64,000 nucleotides of DNA from Actinomyces oris (GTDB lineage: Bacteria > Actinomycetota > Actinomycetes > Actinomycetales > Actinomycetaceae). Positions 28,468 through 38,127 of this stretch are shown here, piece by piece; positions within the stretch are counted from its first letter, which is position 1, and each line of letters begins with the position of its first letter. Under the pieces are notes generated by a model, which was not told the origin of the DNA, did no database searches, and saw only the letters and a list, made by a program, of their open reading frames with translations. Where the stretch lies: contig NZ_CP014232.1 of NCBI RefSeq assembly GCF_001553935.1, positions 2,666,001-2,730,000 on the forward strand. The letters are read 5' to 3'. The position numbers and the translations under genes were made by a program.

Positions 28468-29342
28468 GTTCCACGGCCACTCACCAGACCAGTCGACGCC
28501 CCTTCGGAGCCCGCCTGGCGGACGCCATGGACGACCACGGGCCCCTGTGCGTCGGCATCGACCCCCACCCGAGTCTGCTCGAGGCCTGGGGCCTGGCGGA
28601 CTCGGCCGCAGGCCTGCGGGACTTCTCACTGCGGACCGTTGACGCGGTCGGAGGACACGTGGCTGCCGTCAAGCCGCAGTCCGCATTCTTCGAGCGACAC
28701 GGCAGCGCCGGGATCGCGGTCCTCGAGGAGACCCTGGCGGCCCTGCGCGACCTGGGCACCTTGTCCATTCTCGACGTCAAGCGCGGGGATATCGGTTCCA
28801 CCATGGCTGGATACGCCCAGGCCTACCTGTCCGACGACGCTCCTCTGGCCGCCGACTCCATCACTGTCTCGCCCTACCTGGGCTACGGGTCCCTGACTCC
28901 TGCGCTCAACCTCGCTGAGGCCAGCGGTCGGGGCGTCTTCGTCCTGGCCCTGACCTCCAATCCGGAAGGAGCCGGCGTCCAGCACGCCGTCAACGGGGAT
29001 CAGGCGGTGGCTGCCGGCATCGTGGAGGGTGTGACCGCGTCCAACGCCCAAGCCCGTGGCGAAGACAGGCTCGGTTGCATCGGGCTGGTCATCGGGGCCA
29101 CCGTCGGCGGGGCCGTCTCCGACCTGGGAATCGACCTGCAGCGCGCCAATGGCCCGTTGCTGGCGCCAGGGGTCGGCGCCCAGGGAGCAAGGCCGGCTGA
29201 GCTGGAGGCCGTTTTCGGGGCGGCTCGCCGTCAGGTCCTGGCCTCCACCTCACGCGGGGTTCTCAAGAACGGGCCCTCCATCGAGGCACTGCGAAAAGCC
29301 GCGTCGGCTTCTTCCTACGAGGCGGCAACAGCCCTGCGTTGA
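28464..29342 (+). CDS. pyrF: Orotidine 5'-phosphate decarboxylase
   Basis: The 292-residue enzyme is of the type 2 group found in actinobacteria. It has [31 protein letters not shown] and the catalytic motif [11 protein letters not shown] with the Lys and Asp pair, then LAPGVGAQG near the phosphate site. It turns OMP into UMP and closes the pyr operon. pyrD and pyrE are not in the window. Confidence 0.96.
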
Positions 29343-29446
29343 GTCTTCAGGTGCTGCAGCCCGCCTCGGATTAAGGGTGTGTGGGGAAACACGAAGTCTG
29401 TTGTGGAATATGGGCCCCTGCGAATGCGAGTGCACCTAACCCGACT

Positions 29447-29452
29447 TATGCT
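29447..29452 (+). promoter_or_regulatory. -10 box TATGCT upstream of mihF
   Basis: TATGCT lies 42 bases before the mihF start in the 152-base gap after pyrF, giving a leader of about 35 bases with a GGAGGAG site. No good -35 is seen. Confidence 0.45.
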
Positions 29453-29494
29453 CGTGGTGCGGGTCACTGGTATTCGACCGGGAGGAGACACACC

Positions 29495-29806
29495 ATGACG
29501 CTTCCAACGCTGACACCCGAGCAACGGGCTCAGGCACTGGAGAAGGCGGCTGCGGCGCGATCGCATCGCGCCCGTATCAAGTCCGAGCTCAAGAGCGGGG
29601 AGCTCAAGCTCTCCGAGTTCTTCACCGCCTCAGAGACAGATGATGTCCTGGGCAAGATGAAGGTCAGGGCGCTGCTCGTCTCACTGCCACGTGTGGGGAC
29701 CACAACTGCTGACGCCATCCTTGCTGACGTGCATATCGCTGAGTCCCGGCGGGTGCGCGGACTGGGGGCGAACCAGAGGGCGGCGCTGGTGGAGCGCTTC
29801 GGCTAG
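29495..29806 (+). CDS. mihF: Integration host factor, actinobacterial type
   Basis: The 103-residue protein has the mIHF pattern: a charged N-terminal helix (TPEQRAQALEKAAAARSHRARIK) and the helix-two-turn-helix DNA-binding part (LVSLPRVGTTTADAILADVHI, then ESRRVRGLGANQRAALVERFG-like end, written in pieces). It bends DNA and organises the nucleoid. The start at 29495 follows GGAGGAG; the frame is open back to 29381 but without sense. The position between pyrF and gmk is the one conserved in actinobacteria. Confidence 0.96.
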   Translation: MTLPTLTPEQRAQALEKAAAARSHRARIKSELKSGELKLSEFFTASETDDVLGKMKVRALLVSLPRVGTTTADAILADVHIAESRRVRGLGANQRAALVERFG

Positions 29807-29851
29807 GAACACCGTTCAGGCACAGGGTCGTGCCGGCGGGTCCTGATAGGC

Positions 29852-29857
29852 CATGAT
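29852..29857 (+). promoter_or_regulatory. -10 box CATGAT of gmk
   Basis: CATGAT is followed by 6 bases and the ATG at 29864, fitting the leaderless spacing seen elsewhere in the window. The box is a weak match. Confidence 0.35.
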
Positions 29858-29863
29858 GTGGCC

Positions 29864-30457
29864 ATGACCGACATTGCTGCCACAGACCCGTCCGCCCCTG
29901 TGCTCGCCTGCCTCACAGTTCTGGCCGGCCCCACTGCGGTGGGTAAGGGCACTGTCGTCACCGAGCTGCGCAGACGCCATCCAGACCTGTTCGTCTCGGT
30001 CTCGGCCACCACCCGTCAGCCTCGTCCCGGTGAGATCGACGGCGTGCACTACCACTTCGTCAGCGATGGAGACTTCGACTCGCTCGTCGCCAGTGGCCAG
30101 ATGCTGGAGTGGGCCCTGGTTCACGGCGCGTATCGCTATGGCACCCCCCGAGGCCCGGTCCAGGATCGGCTCAATGCCGGATTCCCTGCACTGCTGGAGA
30201 TCGACCTGGACGGTGCCCGGCAGGTGCGTCAAGCGATGCCCGAGGCCCGCCTCGTCTTCCTCGCGCCGCCGAGCTGGGACGAGCTCGTTCGCAGGCTCGT
30301 CGGACGCGGTACCGAGGACGCCCAGGAGCGGGAGCGGCGCCTGGTCACAGCGCGCACAGAGCTGGACGCGGCCGGCGAGTTCGACCACGTCGTCATCAAC
30401 GATACCGTGGCGAGCGCCACCGCAGAGCTGGAGAGACTCATGGGATTGGGCAGTTAG
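29864..30457 (+). CDS. gmk: Guanylate kinase
   Basis: The 197-residue enzyme phosphorylates GMP and dGMP. It shows Walker [10 protein letters not shown] (22-30), [19 protein letters not shown] with the GMP-binding Ser, Arg and Tyr, [14 protein letters not shown], and the [11 protein letters not shown]alker B region with lid arginines after it. A GTG at 29858 is an alternative start two codons upstream. The stop codon TAG forms part of the likely rpoZ -10 box. Confidence 0.96.
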   Translation: MTDIAATDPSAPVLACLTVLAGPTAVGKGTVVTELRRRHPDLFVSVSATTRQPRPGEIDGVHYHFVSDGDFDSLVASGQMLEWALVHGAYRYGTPRGPVQDRLNAGFPALLEIDLDGARQVRQAMPEARLVFLAPPSWDELVRRLVGRGTEDAQERERRLVTARTELDAAGEFDHVVINDTVASATAELERLMGLGS

Positions 30458-30460
30458 AAT
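30455..30460 (+). promoter_or_regulatory. -10 box TAGAAT of rpoZ, overlapping the gmk stop
   Basis: TAGAAT differs from the TATAAT consensus by one base and uses the gmk stop TAG as its first half. It would give rpoZ a leader of about 36 bases. The -35 is weak. Confidence 0.5.
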
Positions 30461-30502
30461 AACGTGGCTCTGAACTATCGAGATTGAACCGGAGGCATGC
30501 AC

Positions 30503-30901
30503 ATGCTCGGAACCTCTCCCCGGCCCGAGGGCATCACCAACCCGCCGATCGACGACCTTTTGGAGAAAGTCGACTCCAAGTACGGGCTCGTGGTGGAGGC
30601 CGCCAAGCGCGCCCGCCAGATCAACACCTACACTCAGCAGCTCGAGGACAACCAGTTCGAGTTCTTCGGTCCGCTGGTCGACTCCGAGGTCGGCGAGAAG
30701 TCTCTGGGCATCGCGCTGCGTGAGATCGCCGAGGACAAGCTTGAGGTCATTCCCGGGGACGTGGCTCGCGCCCGCCGCGCCGAGGCCGAGGAGGCCCGTC
30801 GAGCCGCGGAGGCCGACATGTTCAGCGACATCTCGCTGGATTCTCCGGTCTCCCTCGAGGGCGGCGAGACTCCCACCAGCCTCGACGACATCCAGTTCTG
30901 A
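30503..30901 (+). CDS. rpoZ: RNA polymerase omega subunit
   Basis: The 132-residue protein contains the omega core ([51 protein letters not shown]). It helps fold and hold the beta-prime subunit. A charged Ala/Glu-rich helix and an acidic tail of about 45 residues make it longer than the E. coli protein, as in other actinobacteria. ATG 30503 is preferred to ATG 30497 because GGAGG lies 7 bases before it. coaBC starts 12 bases downstream. Confidence 0.95.
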   Translation: MLGTSPRPEGITNPPIDDLLEKVDSKYGLVVEAAKRARQINTYTQQLEDNQFEFFGPLVDSEVGEKSLGIALREIAEDKLEVIPGDVARARRAEAEEARRAAEADMFSDISLDSPVSLEGGETPTSLDDIQF

Positions 30902-30913
30902 GCCGGGCTCGCC

Positions 30914-32251
30914 ATGGACGAGCCGCACACTGCTGCGAGTCAACGCGCCGTGACCGCTTTTGAGCGGCCACGGCGCGTCGTCGTCGGCGTGGCCGGGTCG
31001 ATCGCCGCCTACAAGGCCCCCTTCGTCATTCGACTGCTGCGTCAGGCCGGGCACGAGGTCAAGGTCGTGGCCACCGAGTCGGCGCTGCGGTTCATTGGTG
31101 CTCCGGCACTGGCGGCGGTCAGCGGCCGGGCCGTATCCACCGGGGTCTTCGACGACCCCGCTGCGGTTGAGCACGTGTCCGTGGCTGAATGGGCCGAGCT
31201 CGTCGTGGTCGCTCCGGCCTCGGCAGATCTGCTTGCACGGGTGCGGGCAGGGCGGGCCGACGACATGCTCACCGCGACGATACTGACCTGCCAGGCCCCC
31301 GTCGTCCTGGCTCCGGCCATGCACACCCAGATGTGGGTCAACCCCGCCACCCGGGAGAACGTGGCAGTGCTGCGTGAGCGCGGTCTGACGGTCATCGAGC
31401 CGGACAGCGGGCGCCTGACCGGCAAGGACTCCGGAGTGGGCCGGATGCCCGAACCCGAGCAGATCGTGTCGCAGGCCCTGGCTACCCTGACGCAGCCAGT
31501 CGCCGAGGGCGCGGCAGCGCAGGACGCCCTGGGGGAGAAGAATAGGCGTTTGGAGGGCCGGCACCTCGTCATCTCCGCGGGCGGCACACGCGAGCCCATC
31601 GATCCGGTGAGGTACCTCGGTAACCGCTCCTCAGGGCACCAGGGCTGCGCACTGGCGGTGGCCGCCGTCGAGCGGGGAGCCCGCGTCACCTTGGTGCAGG
31701 CGCACGTGGCCTCCGACCTGCTCAACGCCCTGCCGGCGGAGGTGAGCGTCGTTGCCGCCGGTACCGCCTCTGACATGCTCCGCGCCGTGCGCGAGAGTGC
31801 GCGAGACGCCGACGCCGTCATCATGGCAGCAGCTGTCGCCGACTACCGGCCCGTCACCGTGGCCGCCACCAAGCTCAAGAAGCAGGCACCCGCCGGAGCG
31901 AATCACCTCAGCGAACCGGTCATGTCCATTGAGCTCACCACCAACCCGGACATCCTGGTCGGGCTGGTGAGCGACCCACCTCGGCCCGGCCAGATCATCG
32001 TCGGATTCGCCGCCGAGACCGGGGACGAGAACGGTGACGTACTCTTCCACGGCAGAGCCAAGGCTCGCCGCAAAGGGGCTCATCTTCTGGCAGTCAACGC
32101 GGTGGGGGAGGAGCTCGGCTTCGGAGACGTCCCCAATGCCGTCGTCGTCCTGGATGCCGACGGCACGGAGGTGGCGCGGGGACAGGGCAGCAAGATGGAG
32201 GTCGCGCGCCTTCTCATCTCCCTGACTGCCGACCTCGTGGATGCGACCTGA
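30914..32251 (+). CDS. coaBC: Bifunctional phosphopantothenoylcysteine decarboxylase / phosphopantothenate--cysteine ligase
   Basis: The 445-residue protein performs two steps of coenzyme A synthesis. The N-terminal flavin-dependent decarboxylase shows GVAGSIAAYKAPFVIRLL and PAMHTQMWVNPATRENV; the C-terminal ligase shows VISAGGTREPIDPVRYLGNRSSG-like (in parts: SAGGTREPID and RYLGNRSSG), AAVADYRP and the Lys-rich KLKKQ loop. The N-terminal 15 residues before RRVVVGVAGS are an extension. It probably shares a transcript with rpoZ. Confidence 0.96.
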   Translation: MDEPHTAASQRAVTAFERPRRVVVGVAGSIAAYKAPFVIRLLRQAGHEVKVVATESALRFIGAPALAAVSGRAVSTGVFDDPAAVEHVSVAEWAELVVVAPASADLLARVRAGRADDMLTATILTCQAPVVLAPAMHTQMWVNPATRENVAVLRERGLTVIEPDSGRLTGKDSGVGRMPEPEQIVSQALATLTQPVAEGAAAQDALGEKNRRLEGRHLVISAGGTREPIDPVRYLGNRSSGHQGCALAVAAVERGARVTLVQAHVASDLLNALPAEVSVVAAGTASDMLRAVRESARDADAVIMAAAVADYRPVTVAATKLKKQAPAGANHLSEPVMSIELTTNPDILVGLVSDPPRPGQIIVGFAAETGDENGDVLFHGRAKARRKGAHLLAVNAVGEELGFGDVPNAVVVLDADGTEVARGQGSKMEVARLLISLTADLVDAT

Positions 32252-32308
32252 GGCCCAGATTCCGCATTTTCGTGGGTAACGCCACGACGGATCAGTTCCG
32301 GCGGTGAC

Positions 32309-32314
32309 TACGAT
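32309..32314 (+). promoter_or_regulatory. -10 box TACGAT of metK
   Basis: TACGAT is followed by 6 bases and the GTG at 32321. A leaderless mRNA with a GTG start is predicted; no SAM riboswitch is seen in the 69-base gap. Confidence 0.5.
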
Positions 32315-32320
32315 GGGCGG

Positions 32321-33526
32321 GTGAGTTCCTCCTTACGTCTGTTCACGTCCGAGTCGGTCACTGAAGGACACCCGGACAAGATCTGCGACCGTGTCTCTGA
32401 CGCGATCCTCGACGCCATCCTCGAGCAGGACCCCACCGCACGCGTCGCGGTCGAGACGATGGTGACGACAGGCCTGGTGCACGTGGCCGGAGAAGTTACC
32501 ACTGAGAGGGCCTACGTCGAGATCCCCGAAATCGTTCGCCAGGAGATCTCCGCCATCGGCTACACCTCCTCAGATGTCTGCTTCGACGCCCGTTCCTGTG
32601 GTGTGTCGGTATCGATCGGGCAGCAGTCCGCGGACATCGCAGCCGGAGTGGACAAGTCCCTTCAGGCCCGCCGGGATGACACGGACATCGACCCCCTCGA
32701 CCTGCAGGGTGCCGGAGACCAGGGGCTCATGTTCGGCTACGCCTGCGACGACACCGCGGCCCTCATGCCTCTGCCCATCCACCTGGCGCATCGTCTTGCG
32801 GAGCGTCTGGCCGCAGTGCGCAAGCAGGGTATTGTCCCGGGACTGCGCCCCGACGGTAAGACCCAGGTGACGATTGGCTATGACGGCCAGCGTCCGGTGA
32901 GCCTGCACAACCTGGTCATCTCCACCCAGCACGACGCGGACCGCACGCGTGCCTGGCTCACTGACGCTCTGCGCACGGAGGTCATCGATCCGGTGCTGGC
33001 CGCTGAGGCCGAGGCCGGTACCGATCTCGGCACCGCCCACACCGAGGTCCTCATCAATCCCTCGGGGCAGTTCGTCATCGGTGGTCCGGCGGGTGACGCC
33101 GGGCTGACGGGACGCAAGATCATCGTGGACACCTACGGCGGGATGGCCCGTCACGGCGGGGGCGCCTTCTCCGGCAAGGATCCCTCGAAGGTGGACCGCT
33201 CCGCCAGTTACGCCATGCGTTGGGTCGCCAAGAACGTCGTCGCAGCGGGGCTGGCCAGAAGGTGCGAGATTCAGGTGGCCTACGCCATCGGCTCTGCTCA
33301 CCCCGTGGGCGTCTACGTGGAGACATTCGGGACGGCGACTGTTCCTGAGGAGCGCATCATGAAGGCCGTCAACGAGGTCTTCGACCTTCGTCCGGCCGCC
33401 ATTGTGCGCGACCTCGACCTGCTGCGTCCCATCTACCGCGCCACCAGCTCCTACGGCCACTTCGGGCGCCCCGGCTTCAGCTGGGAGGCCACCGACCGCG
33501 TCGAGGCCCTGCGCCAGGCCGTCTGA
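32321..33526 (+). CDS. metK: S-adenosylmethionine synthase
   Basis: The 401-residue enzyme makes SAM from methionine and ATP. Signatures are [21 protein letters not shown] at the N-terminus (in parts), [13 protein letters not shown], the second signature [16 protein letters not shown], and [18 protein letters not shown]. Start is GTG at 32321 with no ribosome site but with a -10 box at leaderless spacing. priA follows after 39 bases, the order usual in actinobacteria. Confidence 0.98.
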   Translation: MSSSLRLFTSESVTEGHPDKICDRVSDAILDAILEQDPTARVAVETMVTTGLVHVAGEVTTERAYVEIPEIVRQEISAIGYTSSDVCFDARSCGVSVSIGQQSADIAAGVDKSLQARRDDTDIDPLDLQGAGDQGLMFGYACDDTAALMPLPIHLAHRLAERLAAVRKQGIVPGLRPDGKTQVTIGYDGQRPVSLHNLVISTQHDADRTRAWLTDALRTEVIDPVLAAEAEAGTDLGTAHTEVLINPSGQFVIGGPAGDAGLTGRKIIVDTYGGMARHGGGAFSGKDPSKVDRSASYAMRWVAKNVVAAGLARRCEIQVAYAIGSAHPVGVYVETFGTATVPEERIMKAVNEVFDLRPAAIVRDLDLLRPIYRATSSYGHFGRPGFSWEATDRVEALRQAV

Positions 33527-33565
33527 GTCCGGCGTGCTCGGGGCGGGAGACTTCCGAAGGCTTGT

Positions 33566-35716
33566 ATGGCAACCGGCTACGATGACGCCGTTTCCGCCTC
33601 CGGTGAGTGGGAGGAGACCGCACGTGGTCACGGGGTAAGCAGGCAGGGCGAGCTGCTGGAACTGCCGGAGCCCGGTCAGCGCACGGTGACGGTGGCCGGA
33701 GTCCACAACCCCGTGGCGAGGGTTCTCCTGGACTCCCCGGTGCCTCATCTCGACCGCACCTTCGACTACCTAGTGCCTGCGGCGATGGCGCAGCAGGCCC
33801 TGCCCGGTACCCGGGTCATGGTTCGCTTCGGCGAGCAGGAGATGCGCGGATGGATCTGGGAACGGGGGTCCACGACGACCCATATCGGCCGGCTGTCTGC
33901 TCTGCGCCGAGTGGTCTCCGACCTCCCGGTCCTGCCGGAAGGCTCACGCCGCCTCATTGAGGCCGTCGCCTCCCGTAGCTGTGGGACACGTTCCGACGTC
34001 GTCCGGCTTGCGGTTCCCGCCAGGCACGCCACCACTGAGAAGGCTGAGAGGAACAAGGGTCCCCTCGACCTTGCAACCTGGGAACCGCTGTCCTCGAGCG
34101 ACCATGGCTGGCAACCTTACGACGGCGGCGAGGAGTTCCTGAAACGGTTGGCCCACGGTGAGGCACCACGCGCGGTCTGGTCCGCCCTGCCCGCGCCGCA
34201 GCAGCGGCCGCCCGCGACATGTTCGGCGGGGGACGATGGCAGCTCCGTCCCAGCGGTTTCTCCGTGGCAGCTGTGCCTGGCTCAAGCCGTCCAGGCCACT
34301 TTGGCGAGCTCCCGCAGCGCGGTCATCGTCGTCGCCACGACTCATCAGGCTGAGACCCTCGCTGCCCGGCTCAGGCATAACCTGGAGGGGGAACCGGTGG
34401 TGGTGCTCTCTGCTGAGCATGGGCCGGCACGCCGTTACCGGGCGTTTCTGGCTCTGCTGCTGGGGCGAGCCCGGGTGGTCGTCGGCACCAGGGCGGCGGC
34501 CTTCGCCCCGGTGCACCGGCTTGGGCTGGCGGTCGTCTGGGACGACGGGGACAACCGGTTGGAGGAGCCCCACGCCCCCTACTGTCACGCCCGCACAGTA
34601 CTCGCCCTGCGCTCAACGTTGGAGAGTGCCGGACTGCTCATCGGCGGATTCACCCGCTCCGTGGAGGCGCACTCGCTCGTGGAGCAAGGATGGTGCCAGA
34701 ACCTGGCGGCACCCCGCCACGTTGTGCGCGCTGCGGTGCCTCGGGTGGAGGTCCCTGGCCCAGCTGAGCTGGACCGGGAGGGCGCGTCCGGAGCAGCCCG
34801 CATCCCTTCCCTCGCCCATCGAGCGCTGCGGAGCGCTTTGCAGGACGGACCAGTGCTCGTTCAGGTGCCACGTGCCGGCTACGCGCCGTTGGTGGCCTGT
34901 GCCCGATGCCGTACAGCCGCACACTGCACTGTCTGTGGCGGTCCGCTGGCGATGGACCAACGGGGGCGTACCTCCTGCCGTTGGTGCGCTCGCACGGTGG
35001 GGCAGTGGGACTGCCCCGAGTGCGGCGGCCATGGACTGAGGATGGCGACGGTTGGATCGACGCGCACGGGTGAGGAGCTGGGGCGGGCCTTTCCCGGCGT
35101 CCCCGTGGTGGTCTCGGGAGCGAGGGAGGCCCACGGCGTCATCGACGAGGTAGACGGCACGCCACGTCTTGTGGTGGCGACGCCCGGGGCGGAGCCGGTG
35201 GCCGAGGGCGGATACCGGGCCATTCTGCTGCTCGACGGCGGCGCGCTGTCCTCCCGTCCCGATCTTGGTGCTGCCAGCGAAGCGTTGCGCCAGTGGTCCA
35301 ATGCCGTGGTGTTGGCGGCACCGTCAGCCCGTGTCGTTCTCCTGGGCGGACCGGATCCGGTCGCGGCGCAGGCCCTCCTGAGATGGGACCAGGCTGGCTT
35401 CGCCCGCAGAGACCTTCTGGAGCGAGCCGAGCTGCACCTACCACCCGCTTGGCGAGTGGCCCGCCTGGACGGGCCAGCACGTGGCGTGGAGTCCCTCCTG
35501 GCTCAGGCCGACGCCGATGGGTTTGAGGTACTGGGCCCGGTGACCCCACCACCTGTTCGCGGTCAGGCGACCTCCGGTGCAGTCAGGGCCCTGGTACGCG
35601 CTCCGCTGTCACGTGGCAAGGCGCTTGCCACCATGCTCGGGCTACGACTGCGCGACCGATCAGCCCACCGTGAGGAGCCGGTGCGTGTCGAGCTCGATCC
35701 CACCCGTTTGTGGTGA
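33566..35716 (+). CDS. priA: Probable primosomal protein N' without helicase motifs
   Basis: The 716-residue protein has the PriA 3'-DNA-binding domain at the N-terminus (VARVLLDSPVPHLDRTFDYLVP, GTRVMVRFGEQEMRGWIWERG) and the zinc-binding cysteines (CARCRTAAHCTVCGG, CRWCARTVGQWDCPECGG). The Walker A lysine is absent (the region reads VVATTHQAETLAA) and the DEAH box is reduced to VVWDDGDN, as in other actinobacterial PriA-like proteins, which therefore are thought not to be active helicases. It may still load replication-restart partners. The ATG at 33566 lacks a ribosome site. In related genomes fmt follows next; here an eight-kb minus-strand block intervenes. Confidence 0.88.
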   Translation: MATGYDDAVSASGEWEETARGHGVSRQGELLELPEPGQRTVTVAGVHNPVARVLLDSPVPHLDRTFDYLVPAAMAQQALPGTRVMVRFGEQEMRGWIWERGSTTTHIGRLSALRRVVSDLPVLPEGSRRLIEAVASRSCGTRSDVVRLAVPARHATTEKAERNKGPLDLATWEPLSSSDHGWQPYDGGEEFLKRLAHGEAPRAVWSALPAPQQRPPATCSAGDDGSSVPAVSPWQLCLAQAVQATLASSRSAVIVVATTHQAETLAARLRHNLEGEPVVVLSAEHGPARRYRAFLALLLGRARVVVGTRAAAFAPVHRLGLAVVWDDGDNRLEEPHAPYCHARTVLALRSTLESAGLLIGGFTRSVEAHSLVEQGWCQNLAAPRHVVRAAVPRVEVPGPAELDREGASGAARIPSLAHRALRSALQDGPVLVQVPRAGYAPLVACARCRTAAHCTVCGGPLAMDQRGRTSCRWCARTVGQWDCPECGGHGLRMATVGSTRTGEELGRAFPGVPVVVSGAREAHGVIDEVDGTPRLVVATPGAEPVAEGGYRAILLLDGGALSSRPDLGAASEALRQWSNAVVLAAPSARVVLLGGPDPVAAQALLRWDQAGFARRDLLERAELHLPPAWRVARLDGPARGVESLLAQADADGFEVLGPVTPPPVRGQATSGAVRALVRAPLSRGKALATMLGLRLRDRSAHREEPVRVELDPTRLW

Positions 35717-35762
35717 GGCAGTCTGAAAGAACCGACGAGGAGTGGGATCAGCCCGCCGAGCC

Positions 35763-36509
35763 CTAGCCAGCTGAGCTGCTCGACTCAACCGTGGCGGACA
35801 GTGTCGCGTGAGCCGTAGGAGTTGAAGAGGAGACCACTGTGGCACCTGGCGCCTGGAATGGCGGCACGCCATGGGCCAGGGAGATGAGATCCGTCAAGAG
35901 TCCAGCGGCGGTGGCCTTGACGTTCCACCCCTCACTGAGGGCGGTCACAGCGGCACCATCGACGATAGCGATCACCATCTCCGGTTCGAGCGGGCTGTCG
36001 AACTGGCGCAGCACACGGCGCAGAGCGGCATTGAGACGTTGCCGCCCCTGACGGTAGGCGTGCTTGACCGGAGATGCCTGGCTGGCTGAGATGAGTTGAA
36101 GATAGTGCCCGAAGTAGGCACCATGGGCGGGAAGGGTCGCTTGGAGGATGAACCGCACCCGCTGGGGGACATCTGGAACGCCCTTGAAGGCCTCCACCCG
36201 GTCGGCGACATGCTCCGCCCGAGATGCCCACAAACCGATGTTGACCAGCCCCGCCTGATGGAGGAGATCCTCCAAGCCGTTGAAGTAGTAGGTTGTCGCG
36301 GACAAGGAGCACCCGGCTCGCTTGGCGACACCGCGATGGCTGATCGCGGAAGGTCCTGACTCACGGATGATGGCCGCCGCGGCTTCGATGATGGCCTGAC
36401 GACGGTCCTCTCCTCGCGGTGTCACTCGCGATTCTGCTCGAGAGCCTGCGGGTACGGGAGCATCACTACTCGCTGCGTCTCCAGCGGCATCTGCATCAGT
36501 ACTAGCCAT
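35763..36509 (-). CDS. TetR-family transcriptional regulator
   Basis: The 248-residue protein has a TetR helix-turn-helix at about residues 35-80 (RRQAIIEAAAAIIRESGPSAISHRGVAKRAG in parts, then SLSATTYYFNGLEDLLHQA) and a helical ligand domain. The Ser/Ala-rich ends are likely disordered. The start at 36509 is chosen because TAAGAT precedes it by 7 bases; ATGs at 36518 and 36563 are in frame. It is the last gene of the minus-strand arginine block, so it is the best candidate to bind the paired palindromes in front of arcA, though its own promoter carries no copy of them. Confidence 0.88.
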   Translation of the reverse strand: MASTDADAAGDAASSDAPVPAGSRAESRVTPRGEDRRQAIIEAAAAIIRESGPSAISHRGVAKRAGCSLSATTYYFNGLEDLLHQAGLVNIGLWASRAEHVADRVEAFKGVPDVPQRVRFILQATLPAHGAYFGHYLQLISASQASPVKHAYRQGRQRLNAALRRVLRQFDSPLEPEMVIAIVDGAAVTALSEGWNVKATAAGLLTDLISLAHGVPPFQAPGATVVSSSTPTAHATLSATVESSSSAG

Positions 36510-36516
36510 ACCCATC

Positions 36517-36522
36517 ATCTTA
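36517..36522 (-). promoter_or_regulatory. -10 box TAAGAT of the tetR gene
   Basis: On the minus strand TAAGAT is followed by 7 bases and the ATG at 36509; the predicted mRNA is leaderless. Confidence 0.45.
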
Positions 36523-36631
36523 CGACGACAACACGGTGAAGTCCGTAAGAAGACGATGATCATGGCCTCGTAACGAAGTAGGCTATATTCGACCTGTTGC
36601 CAATTGCTCTCAGTGAGTGGGAGTGAGTGGG

Positions 36632-37996
36632 TCAGACTTCGGATTGAGCCTGCTCCTCAGTCAGCTCCGACCCATGAATCGTACGAGATCGGAAGATTGC
36701 CACCATGGCGATCAGTGCGATCACCGTGAGATAAACCGCCGGCGCCAGGGGAGAGCCGGTGATCTTGATAAGCCACGTGACGATGAACGGCGTCGTTCCG
36801 CCAAGAAGCGCGTTGGCCCCATTGAAGGACAGGGCGAAGCCCGAGTAGCGCACGTTGGTTGGGAAGGACTCAGCCAGGAAGGTGGCCAGAGTTCCATCAT
36901 TAGCCGTCAACGCTATAGCGAAAATGATCTGGCACAGGATGACCGCTACGAGCATGCCCGCAGCCTTCGTCATCACGATGAACAACGGGATGGTGAGCAC
37001 AATGAATGCGACGCAAGCGGCGATAAGCATTCGACGGCGCCCGAAGGAGTCCGACAGGTGCCCCATGAGGAAGATTGCGGCGATGTACACGACCAGCATG
37101 ACGGAGGTCGCCAGAGTGGAGGTGTCCTGGGAGAACCCGAGCTCTTCGTGAACGTATGTCGGCATGTAGGTGAGGAGCATGTAGAAGGCAACGGCGTTGA
37201 GGCAGGAGACTCCGAAGGTGATGAGGGTCTTGTGCAGGTGATCGTGCAGCAGCAAGCGCAGTGGCTCGGACCAGCTGGTCGCCTTCTGCTCCTGTGGCAT
37301 CTCCGCACGCATCTCCTGGTAGGCGGGAGAGTCCTCCAGGTGTACCCGGATGTAGCGACCGATGAGACCCAGTGGCCCGGCCAGAAGGAAGGGGACTCGC
37401 CACCCCCAGGTGTTCATGGCATCCTCACTGAGGACCGAGAACATGCCCGTCACCATGAGAGAGCCGGCGAGCAGGCCACAGGCGGTAGAAGCCGGAACCA
37501 GCGACGTGTAGATACCGCGTCGAGCCGGAGGGGCGTACTCGGCCAGGAAGGTTCCAGCGCCTGCATACTCACCGGAGGCGGAGAATCCCTGAATCATTCG
37601 CAGGACGAGCAGGCCGATGGCGCTCGCCATCCCGATGACCGAGTATGTGGGAAGGAGACCGATAAAGAATGTCGATCCGGACATGATGAGAATCGACCAC
37701 GACAGTGCCCAACGGCGTCCCCAGCGGTCTCCCCATGCCCCCCATACGACGGCTCCGATCGGGCGCAGAATGAAAGACATCGCGAACACTGCGTATGTCG
37801 AGAGCAACTGGATTGATTTGTCAGCGGCGGGGAAGAATGCGTGACCAATGACGGTAACCAGATATCCGTACGAGGCATAGTCGAACCACTCAATGAAGTT
37901 GCCGATGAAGCTCGCCTTTGCTGCACGCCTAAGTGCGAGACTTCGTTCTGAATCCAGATGATGGTCTTTCGTGCTTCCTGAGTGGGAGGTGTTCAT
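36632..37996 (-). CDS. Major facilitator transporter, metabolite:H+ symporter (MHS) family
   Basis: The 454-residue protein has twelve predicted membrane segments. The opening GNFIEWFDYASYGYL is the MHS/ProP-ShiA signature, followed by the MFS loop motif WGDRWGRRWAL and RMIQGFSASGEYAGAGTFLAEYAP; a second motif is GHLSDSFGRRRML in the 8-9 loop. Relatives import proline/betaine, shikimate, citrate or other organic acids with protons. The substrate is not readable; in this block an arginine-derived or guanidino compound is possible. GGAG lies 10 bases before the start. No classical arcD exchanger is present in the window. Confidence 0.93.
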   Translation of the reverse strand: MNTSHSGSTKDHHLDSERSLALRRAAKASFIGNFIEWFDYASYGYLVTVIGHAFFPAADKSIQLLSTYAVFAMSFILRPIGAVVWGAWGDRWGRRWALSWSILIMSGSTFFIGLLPTYSVIGMASAIGLLVLRMIQGFSASGEYAGAGTFLAEYAPPARRGIYTSLVPASTACGLLAGSLMVTGMFSVLSEDAMNTWGWRVPFLLAGPLGLIGRYIRVHLEDSPAYQEMRAEMPQEQKATSWSEPLRLLLHDHLHKTLITFGVSCLNAVAFYMLLTYMPTYVHEELGFSQDTSTLATSVMLVVYIAAIFLMGHLSDSFGRRRMLIAACVAFIVLTIPLFIVMTKAAGMLVAVILCQIIFAIALTANDGTLATFLAESFPTNVRYSGFALSFNGANALLGGTTPFIVTWLIKITGSPLAPAVYLTVIALIAMVAIFRSRTIHGSELTEEQAQSEV

Positions 37997-38064
37997 AGCC
38001 TATGGCTCCGGCTCGGTGGATGTCGACGATGATGTAATAGTCATCCCAAGGTGAGACGTTGATG

Positions 38065-38070
38065 ATTCTA
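38065..38070 (-). promoter_or_regulatory. -10 box TAGAAT upstream of the MHS transporter
   Basis: On the minus strand TAGAAT would give a leader of about 60 bases to the ATG at 37996. It directly follows the hairpin that ends the EamA gene, consistent with a new transcript starting here. Confidence 0.45.
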
Positions 38071-38075
38071 CCCGC

Positions 38076-38118
38076 GATCCTGTCTGCCCGCTGGGATTTG
38101 ACGTAGGCAGACAGGATC
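38076..38118 (-). terminator. Hairpin after the EamA pseudogene
   Basis: Perfect 13-base arms GATCCTGTCTGCC (38076-38088) and GGCAGACAGGATC (38106-38118) lie 9 bases past the second, ancestral stop codon of the EamA gene at 38128-38130. Confidence 0.75.
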
Positions 38119-38127
38119 ACAGGAGGA

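Noticed and set aside
33566..35716. Active PriA helicase
   Set aside because: The Walker A lysine and the DEAH box are absent, so helicase activity cannot be supported although the family membership is clear.
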